A stretch of 49,688 nt of DNA from Plantago elongata (taxonomy: Eukaryota > Streptophyta > Magnoliopsida > Lamiales > Plantaginaceae). Below, piece after piece: positions 23,162-32,800 of the stretch; positions within the stretch are counted from its first letter, which is position 1; each line of letters begins with the position of its first letter. The stretch covers positions 1 to 49,688 of the forward strand of contig JAYMSP010000487.1 of the NCBI GenBank assembly GCA_036897095.1. Reading direction: 5' to 3'. The notes beneath the pieces are model-generated. The model did not search any database. It was not told the DNA's origin and saw nothing but the letters and a program-made list of their open reading frames with translations. The position numbers and the translations under genes are program-made.

Positions 23162-25011
23162 TATGAAGATGGGGCTCGACCACATGGCGGGGCCATCGTA
23201 GTGACACCTCCACCATGGCCCTCGACTAAGAACGAACATGCCACTATCATCGTGATGTCAACCACGCGCCACCACATTTCGACATTACGGGTCATCATCC
23301 TGCTAGGCTGATATAAGTTCGACGTGTCAATTGATGAGCTTTGGCGAAATTCTACTCTATAAATATAATGCATTTACTCGTCATTAAGGTACACAACACT
23401 ACCCGATAATCTACTCTGTAGACTTTGAAGGTCGAGACTAGGTTCTCCCAACCTCAAATACGTTAAAGTCCAAAGCCTGGTTTGTCTTAGGCAAACCGAC
23501 CCAAAAAGGGTCTAACCTCTTCCCTCTGTTCCAGGTTTCCTAGCGACTGCCCTTATACCATTACGACGGACCTACACCCTAGCGACGGCCTTGCAGTCCA
23601 ATTGGCGGAAGTCACTCTTAGTCCTACCATCTTGACGGCCCTCATACCCTTTAACGTTACGACGACCACTCATCCTAGACTGTCCCTTTTACCACAAACT
23701 GACACATTGAACCACTAACGAACGAAAGACTTAACTAAAAGATTTACGAGCTCATCAACGTAGACGAACTGAAGTGAACTAAGACGGACTAAACTCTACC
23801 TAATCCTCGAACTTTGTCTTAGCCGGATTTCTACACTATCAATTTATTCCGTGAATTGGTCAATTTTAACTTAACACTTCGAAAATGGGTATTTTTCATA
23901 TACGTGTGTATATCATTATTAAAGCGAATTGCATTTTGAATATTAAGGGTTTGTTCTTTTTCTTTGAAAACTTATTCAGTTCAGTTCATGTTTTACTTAA
24001 TTATTTTTTATACTACATTCAGTTCAATGCAAACGAACAGAACAAGCCTAAGTATGTTTGATCAATACATGAACGAGTTAAGCCATATTAAACATAAGGA
24101 GAAGGGCTTGACATTCAGGTCGAAAATATAGAAACTCGGCCCGACCGTTTGGTTTGGATAGATTGGTTAGGTTTTTTTACAAAAAATCAGGTATGAGATA
24201 CGCGTTTGGTAAACTTAAAATTGGTACCCGATTAAATATAAAACCCGAAAATTCGTATTCAAAATACCCAAACTCGAAAATACCCAACACCTGAAATACC
24301 AAACATGTGTTTGGCCCTAGTAAGTAGTAAGGATTCATAATCATATATATTAAAATTAATATTAAATATCAAAGTAATTGAAAAATAAAGAAGAAAAGTT
24401 AAATTCTTAAAAAAAAAGTTGAAAACGCTATAGGTCACACCGGGGAGTTAATTTTTCAATGTAGCTTACCATAGTCGGGGTCAAAGCCTAAACTTTGTTC
24501 TTGCCAATCAATTGAGGTGAGGGTAGGGTTCACCGTGATGAGCCCGGTTGACGTTCAAAAAGTCAAAATTTTGTAATATATGTGAACTTTTCCTTATTCT
24601 AATCGCGTAATTTTTGGTGTTCGACAATTTTGATGTTAATAAAGAAAGACCAAAATCGAAAGGAAATTACAGTCAAGTAAACGTGTTTGTTTAGATTAGA
24701 ATTGGAGTTCAATTATAATTGTGTGAATTTGATAATATGCTTGGGTCTCATTATTGATGAATTAGTTTTCATAGTTCAATGGAGTATAACCAATTAAACT
24801 CCTCCAATTTCTCACTTTAGCATCATTCTCCCTCCCTTATTCACAAACTCAACCATACTATCAAATAAATTTGAGTCCGTCTTACAAGAGATCCCTACAT
24901 TTTGGTGACTCTCGAAAGTTCCATATAAATGGTAAAACTAGACAATTATACTTTTTTTTCGCAACTTGACTTGATAATTTTTCACGGATTTTTTTGACCC
25001 GGATTCATTAA
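23162..25011. other. Repeat-like spacer with a possible LTR fragment
   Basis: 23162-23860 is less AT-rich than its surroundings and contains TCTATAAATATAATG (about 23355) followed by AAGGTACACAAC, a layout seen in Ty3-type LTRs, but no paired LTR, primer site or coding region is visible. 24120-24310 repeats short CCCGAAA/CCCAAA words. No gene is supported. Confidence 0.3.
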
Positions 25012-25390
25012 AAACGTGTCAAGTAAAAACTAGACAATATAATGTAAAAACTAAAAAATAGTGTAAATTAATATCATGTAAAAACTAGAGAATTTCTTTT
25101 ATAAACTAGACAATATAATGTAGAAACTAGATAATATAATGAAAATTAGACAATATAGATTACACCGAATGAAATTTTTGTAATCGTAATTTTATTAAAT
25201 AAGATTATTTATAAAACTAGATAATATAGTTAAAAACTAGACAATATGTTGTATAAACTAGACAATACATACTAAAAATTAAACGGTTCAACACAAATGC
25301 ACAATATAAGACATAATATGAAAAACTAGACAAATATTGGAAAAAACTAAAATACATGCTATTTATATAAAAACTAGATAATATGTAAGG
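25012..25390. repeat. Minisatellite of AAACTAGACAATATAATGTA-like units
   Basis: Words such as AAACTAGACAATATAATG recur about a dozen times with spacing near 20-35 bp and many variants (AAACTAGATAATAT, AAAACTAGACAATATG). It lies about 400 bp upstream of the first AT-hook gene. Non-coding. Confidence 0.75.
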
Positions 25391-25767
25391 GCCTATCCGA
25401 ACTCTTCAAATATAAAAGTACTTTTATGAGACCTAGTGAATAATTACTATTCATTAATTAAAAGTTAAAACGAATACAACAATTTTACATTAAACAACCA
25501 ATTAAAGTCCAAATTGAACGATCAGGATTCACAAATCCGTAAAAAATTATTGGAATCAAAACACCCAATCAAACTCCGCCATTTCTTTCACCCCTCACTT
25601 CAATTTCCTTCTGCCACACTCTTTCCAGTACTCCAGCAAACGAGTACTACAAAACAAAAAAACTCATTTATAGCTTTTCAACTTTCTTCATCACTTTCCT
25701 CATATTCTCTTGCTGATACACAACTGTTTACGAAGAAAGCCTTCTTTGTTCGCTCTGAGAAGGTACA

Positions 25768-28700
25768 ATGGCGCCTAGAGGAAGGCCAAGGAAGAGTCCG
25801 AAACCGAGAAGCACCGTCAATGAGGTGTTTATACCCCAAAATTCTCTCTTATTTTCAGGATTTCGTTTTCCTTTTCCTGTATATTGTGCATTTACTTTAC
25901 TCTTGTTGGTGTTGTTTTGTGATTTTACGTTTGTGCATGAATTTTGCCATTTCCTTTTTTGGATTTTCTCGTGAAATTGCTCTAGGTGTTTGTATGTGTG
26001 AGAAGATGGTTTAGTTCGTGTGATTTGCGAAGAATCGAGGCTAGTATAATAAGTTTGATTTCAAAATTGAAAGAATTGAGATTTTGTCATTTTAGGTTTT
26101 ACATGTTTATGTGAAATTGTGAATACACACAAGGATTCATGTATTTGTTGTATGAGCAGTTTCTGTTTGGGTTGGTATGTCACAAGTTGGGAATAGTGTC
26201 TTGTTCTATAGCACCGTGAACTTGGTATCAAGCATTATTGATCCGAAGCTTCGGTGGACCTTAAGTTGATGTATTTTCAGTTTAGTATGTCACAGTTTGT
26301 TGTTTAGTTCTGCCCTACACTCCATATCTAGCCTGTCAGATATTCTTGCTTCGCTAGATGGCTAGACCTTTTTTTAAGTGATCAGGGAACAATCCTTGTT
26401 TTTTTCTGGTGGTATAAGGTAGAATCACACATTGTATTTGTATACGCGCATTCCGGTTTAGGTTGGTATGCATATGTCACTTTATTGGCTTGTTATATAG
26501 CACCCTGAACTTGGTAACTAAGTGTTGTTGATCCTGAGCGCTTCGGTAGACCTTAACTTAATGTCTCATTGGTTTGGTATCTCACAGTTTGTTGGCTTGT
26601 TCTGCCCTATACTCCATGTCAAGCTTGTTGATCTTACTGTTTCTTTTTTTTTGGTAATGATTGATCTTACTGTTTCGCTAGACCTTTACCTTAGTAATCT
26701 GAGGAGTTTCATGTTTAACCACATAATCTCTGTGGCCTGTGACATTACATGTTAGTGGAGATTACAAGTTCGCCATGATGAATTGGCTGTTGATCTACTT
26801 TCATCTGGTCTTATTTTTCTATCTTGTTTTTTTCAGCATGTTTTAATATACACTATATTCATCTCTCTCTGCATTAGTAGATGATATGGACTGTACCATA
26901 TTTGTTCCTGTACATAGGTCGGACTTTTTTGTCACAGAAATATATTTATGTGATGATGAAAATTGAAAGGAATGAAATAGTCCATTGTACTTACGGCTGA
27001 CCTCTGACTGAAGATTGACTTCCCTTTGTTGATAGGATACCATCTCAGTTGACATCTCGATTCCTCATGCAAACAACATGGAAGGTCTGAATGTTGAAAC
27101 AACAGAGGATGTAGAGGTCAATGGCTCAAAAGTTGAGAAGGAAACTTCAGAGGCAACGAACTCTTCAGCAAGACGATCACTTCGTATTGTAGGACAAAGA
27201 GCACCTACTGTACATTTCAATCCTGTTCCATGTGAGAAATCAGTTAGTGGTCCCCAGGTTAGCTCATTGCCATCTCCTGTACAAGAGGGATCAAATAAGA
27301 TTGAGAGCTTGAATGATGAAATCATTGGAAGCATCAACATGAATATGAAAAGACACTCAACTCGTGCTAAACGAAAACAAGAATGTGTGCAAAAGAAAGC
27401 AACAGAAGGTCCACACGTTGGTACCCTGCCTAATAATTCTGAGATCTTGGATACGAATGATGAGACGATTGGAATGCTCAAGGAGAAAATCAAACGACAC
27501 CCAACTCATATCAAAGGAGAAATTGAATCTGTTGTGAATGAAGCTTTAGAAGGTCCAAATGTCGGTACTCTCCCTACTTCCACCGAGATAGGCGTAGAAA
27601 AGGAGACCCCAGACCGTCCCAATATAAACAATCTTGGGTCTATGGATATGGGAAACACTGTGCATCTTGATTCTAGTGGTCCTGCTGAAAAGAAGATTCC
27701 AGAACCAATACGATGGTCTAGTCGTAATAAAAGAGAAACAAGATCTTCTTCAATTCCTGCTGCACAAGAAAAGAAAGCTTCTAAACGTCAGAAGGTTATT
27801 GCTCCCCCAAGCTCAACTGGAAGAAGCACTGAAGTGGTACCACCAGTTTCAGGGCCAAATGTTGTTCAAGCTGTGGTGGAAAGAAACTTGGTAACGAAGT
27901 TTGACTACTTATTTAGCATCTGATAATATTGTCAATTTGTCATTACCTGTTCATGTTTGGATTCATCTTTTATAAGCATTATCCTCGACATTGTTGGAAA
28001 ACAGGAGATTACAGGTCCAAATGGTGGCACAACTCTGGATGGTAGCTACCAAAGCTTGTACGAGGATGCGATGAGAAAGGTATGATAGCACAGTGTTCTA
28101 TTTGGTCATAATTTCTACCGCAGTGAGTTTATAATCTTTTGCTTTTCATCCATTTCTTTAGGTTGAACAATTGATGGCAGACAACATGGAGCTGACGAAT
28201 CAGTTGCACTTTGAGCATGGGAAAGTTGAAGCGGTAATATATACTTAGACATTTTAATGAGGACTAAGCTTCTTATGCTAAAAATAGGACAATTTTTACA
28301 CTAACTGTGCATCAAATGAATATACCTCATGGTTGAAAATGATCCCTATAATCTTTTACTAGCTAGTAATAAGCTTCTTATGCTTAAAATAGGAGAATGT
28401 TACACCTACTATTCCTTTTTTCATAATTGAAGGTCACCCACATAACTTGATACATTTGCAATTAGTGAGTTAATGTTCCCTTTCAATTGGTGGATGAATT
28501 TCATCCATAAGTCTGCACGAACTTTCCCGGGCTGGTAGGATTTTTTTTTCCTAGACATACATTCTGATTAATTTCAGTAAAAAACCCACCATATATATCT
28601 TATATATATTTTATTAACTCATTGTAATTTTGTATAGGTAAATTTAGAAAAGAACCACTGTGCCTCTGATTGAGTTAGTCTTTTTTTTTAATTTTCATAT

Positions 28701-29049
28701 TGGTGCTTCTAATTTTCATTGGAGGAGGCAAAATGTGTTGGATTAGCAGCTGAAAACTAAATATGGATTCGTTAGCTCGTCTCCTACATTAGTAATATCA
28801 ATTAATTTTTTATTCTTTTCTGCCCTAGTTTCTGATTTAAAGTTCTGGCATTCCATACATGATACATGAAGAACTAACGTATCCACCATTTCTTGGGAAC
28901 AGTATGAGAAGTTGATGAATATGGTGATGCCTCTTAAATGTGTCTTTCCAGCTGCTGCTCAAGAGACTGCTCAGGGTCGGGCAGTACCATCACCTGATGG
29001 AAAGAAGCAGCGCAAAAACTCAAAGAAGAAGAATGCTACTGCAGCTTAA
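25768..29049 (+). CDS. AT-hook/coiled-coil protein, paralogue A
   Basis: Five exons: 25768-25824, 27036-27890, 28005-28079, 28162-28233, 28903-29049. All introns are GT-AG and phase 0, giving 401 residues. Residues 1-19 carry an AT-hook, RGRPRK. The large exon 2 (20-304) is hydrophilic, with internal repeats beginning GPQVSSLPS (about 92), GPHVGTLPN (about 144) and GPNVGTLPT (about 192), and basic motifs ARRSLRIVGQR (64-74), KRHSTRAKRK (124-133) and RWSSRNKRETR (245-255). Exons 3-4 (305-353) are predicted helical or coiled coil (YEDAMRKVEQLMADNMELTN); exon 5 begins YEKLM and ends in a Lys-rich tail (KKQRKNSKKK) that looks like a nuclear signal. Probably a nuclear DNA-binding protein; I recognise no named family. 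The 3' UTR has two GATGCATGCATTT words. Exons 1, 4 and 5 match the next gene. Confidence 0.82.
26165..26760 (+). repeat. Tandem duplication in intron 1 of paralogue A, period about 291 bp
   Basis: The segment from 26165 (GTTTGGGTTGGTATG, then GAACTTGGTA, TTGTTGATCC-like, GTCACAGTTTGTTG, TTCTGCCCTACACTCCAT) recurs from 26456 with GTTTAGGTTGGTATG, CCCTGAACTTGGTAAC and TTCTGCCCTATACTCCAT. The copies have diverged by substitutions and small indels. Confidence 0.75.
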
Positions 29050-29898
29050 ACTTCTTGCTGAACTCTGTTGCATGATCAAAAGCACTTTTGACCAACTTTT
29101 TAGACCATCTTGGTGTAGTAAACTAATAATCTGAATATGGTAGGGTAACTTAGCTGTTGACAAGGGATCGAGTTTGTTGTTACTGTGTGGAAATCAAAAT
29201 TTTATATGGATGCATGCATTTACATAGATGCATGCATTTTGGCTGACAGTACAGCATTGGAAGTTAGCCATAAGATCATGATGCCGCATTGTATTTGTAA
29301 CTGTGTCGCGCAAGGCTATCCTTGAACCTTGATGGCTGATGCACATAGTATGACACAACAATGTCCATCAAGTGATTCATTCATGAAATTGCTGAAAGTT
29401 TTTTATCGTTAGGAACTGGTGTTGCAACTTTTCTCTAGTATGATTAATGGACCTGTTTCGTAATTTATGCTCCTTTATGACTCGGATAATTGAGTTGAGA
29501 GCTATTTTGCCAGTGTGAAACTCGATTGAGCATATTCGTTGGCAAGAAGTATGGTAAATAATCATTAATTGTACTACAACAAGAACACAAACATTTCCAT
29601 CTTTTACACCCCACCCAAACAACCTAAACTAAGTGTTAGATGGTGTTTGGTTGGATAGTCGTATCAGATATCGGTGGGAAACCAAAATTTTGAAATTTAA
29701 GATTTGATCTTTGACGCCAAGCCTTTGGTTAGAAACTTTTGGATAGGGTCATTTTCTGAAGAACCTTCTCCTTTTCACTCTTCACCAGCAGTAAGAATAA
29801 CTGTCCGCCATTTTTCGAATAAAGCTTTTCATCTTCTTGTCGATTTGTCCTCTATAATCGTTTCTTTTCTCCTTCTGCAAGTAAAATAACAGTTCAGA
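29050..29898 (+). other. 3' end of paralogue A and promoter of paralogue B
   Basis: About 850 bp between the two AT-hook genes. The left part should be the 3' UTR of A; it contains two direct copies of GATGCATGCATTT (29209-29221 and 29227-29239, 18 bp apart), each with the palindromic RY-type core GCATGC. The right part should hold the promoter and 5' UTR of B. No further gene is seen. Confidence 0.5.
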
Positions 29899-32800
29899 AT
29901 GGGTAGGCCGAGAAAGAGAGCTCTTGAGAAACAGAATACCAATGGCGATGAGGTATAATCATTAATCAACGATTAAGCCAATCTTTACACAGTGAACTCC
30001 AATTTTTCACTCCCTTTTCGCAATTTTATCTCGTTATTGCTTGTTGATTCGTATATGGACATGATGTATCTGACTCTGTGTATTTCTATGTATCTTGAGA
30101 TGATTGATAACTTATGTGGAAACGAAGTAGTTCATAATCTCGATTTACTGCCCTGCAATGCCCATTTTCGAGTTTCGATTCGATTTTTTTCATTAAATTC
30201 ATCTTGTCAACCCTCAAGTTTAGAAATTGAGAAACTTTAGCAGTTTTGCGTCAACTAAACTAAGGAGGAGCTGGTTCCCTGGTTTTGAATTGTTGTTTCT
30301 GATTTGTGAAGGTTGTGATACAAATGGACAATCGTTTAGCTGATAATATCGAATCGCGTAGTTAATCAGGTCACATAACTGCTGATTGTGATTTAGTGTT
30401 GTATTTGAAGTGATGATGTATTTGATAGACTACGCAATCATAATTATATTATATATATCTTATTATATTTTATATATATTTTTTACATTATTTTATTAAT
30501 AAACATAATTGATTATCCAATAATTTTATGTAGTATTAAAGGTTACGATCCTTCCGCTGTATAATACCATGATCATCGACCTTGCTTGCGTTACTGTCCA
30601 AAAGCACGAATTCACTGTTCGTTCTTCTTCTTCCCCAAACAACAACTTGTGATCTCGATTCCTCTTCCCAAACTGATTTTCGATCCCTTGTTGTTCCCTG
30701 TCCTCGGATCGATTCTCTGATCTCGATATTTGTTCTCTTCTCACCGACAAAAAAACAACCGCATTGATCATCACCCAGCTTTCGAAATTCGATTTCGATC
30801 GAGCACCAAATTCTACCAGTTTTCTCTATTCCGGATCGCACCCAATGTTCGATCTATTTCTTCCCCAAACAGAACACAAACTGCCCGAATTTATTCTCCC
30901 TTATAATCGAACCCAGTGTTCGATTAGCTTCATGTTTTCCTCTTCTTGTTCGATTTCTACCCCCAGTCGAGATCATGACCAACGGTTTTCCTTGGCCATA
31001 CCAAACCTGACCTCAATGGGTTTTTCCACCACCGTGGGCTATGTTGTACTATTCTTACCCCACGACAGCTTGGAATCTAGCCCAACACCGTCCTCCACGA
31101 CCCGCACAAGTTTACACTGCAAACTTCGGATGAAAACTGATATATGGACTCTGGCGCTTCATCCCACATGACCACCAATTCAGGTACAGGTACTCTTTCG
31201 TCTAATTCTTCTTTGAGCAAACATACTGGTATTATTGTCGGTAATGGTAGCAATATTTCTATTTGTGGCTTCGGTCATACTTATCTCTCTCATCCAAATC
31301 CCAACTTCCGACTCCCCAACGTTTTGCATGCTCCTAATCTAGTCAAAAATCTTATTTCGGTTCGCAAATTCACCATCGACAATCATGTTTCTGTTGAATT
31401 TGACCCTCACGATTTTTCTGTTAAAACCTCACAACGGGGACCTTCTAATGAGATGTGATAGTACCGGAGCCCTCTATCCTGTCACTACGACAAATAAAAC
31501 TATCCCACCCACCACCTTTCTCGCCACTACTCCAACACTGGCATTCTCGACCTGGCCATCCTGGCAATGCTGTTCTTCGTTCTTCCGATTATATTCGATG
31601 TAATAGCACTAGGAATTCTTTTTGTCATTCTTGTCCTTTAGAAAAAATATTAAATTACCATTCCAAGATTCAAAGTCGTCTACTCTTATGCCTTTTGACA
31701 TAAATCACATTGATTTATGTACATAACCTGTTTTAAGTTCTTCTGGGCATCGTTATTATCCTTTTTTCTTGGGTGACTTGCAATTTCTTATGGACTTTTC
31801 CTATCTCGCAAATCCCAAGTTTTTTCTATCTTTCTCTCCTTTCAAACTCTCATTCGAACACAATTCGAAAGGGACATTAAAACTTTGCAATGTGATAATG
31901 GTCGTGAATTCGATAACAACCAATTTCGCTCTTTTTGCACCTCACATGGCCTTTCCCTTCGTGTTTTTTTTGTCCCCACACCTCATCCCAAAACGGCAAA
32001 GCTGAACACAAAATTAAGTCTATAAATAACATTATGCGTACTATACTTGCCCATTCCTCTACCCCTCATTCTTTTTTGCCTCACGCCCTTGCGTATCTTC
32101 TCAACATATTGCCTTCCAAACTTCGTATCGAAGTATTCCTTCTTATTCTCACCTTCATATTTTCGGATGTCTATGTTTTCCCCTCTTTTCCTCCACCACA
32201 ATTAACAAGCTTCATGCTCGTTCTATTCCTTGTGTTTTCTTGGGATATCCTGCTAATCATCGTGGTTATAAATGTTATGACTTGTCTACTAAGAAGTTCT
32301 TTATTTCTAGACATGTCACTTTTTATGAAACGCATTTTCCCTTGACACGGTCACCTCTTCTCCCCAATCATCATATGATTTCTTAACCCAAAGTATATCA
32401 CTTTACCTCCTTGACTACATCTCCACCACCACAATGGATCACGGATCTAACAACCTCCTCCGCCCTCCATTCTTGCTGCTGGATCACGGATTCAACAACC
32501 TTCTTCAATTTCGGCTGTTGGATCCCCGATCCAGCAACCCTCACATCCCACTGTTGGATCGATCTAGCAGCCTCCATTCTCCGCCCTCCCTCAAATCGAC
32601 ACCGCACACCAAATTCTAATGTTTTCGGTCCCGATTATGTTAACCTCACCCAAACACCGACGGCTATTTCCCCTCTTCCTCGAAATCCCGTTAATGTTTT
32701 ACATGACCCAATTTGAAATGCTTCCATGCTTGACAAAGTTAATGCTCTTATTAAGAATAAGACGTGGGAGTTGGTGCTATGTTCTTCTTATGCCAATCTT

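Noticed and set aside
23140-23373. 77-codon minus-strand frame in a GC-richer block
   Set aside because: No domain; the block looks more like a decayed LTR with a TATA-like word, and even that is weak.
25514-26014. 166-codon frame overlapping the start of paralogue A
   Set aside because: It runs through the 5' leader, exon 1 in another frame and intron 1. Splice signals and similarity to paralogue B favour the ATG at 25768.
31983-32201. Minus-strand frame inside the copia element
   Set aside because: Antisense to the broken integrase region.
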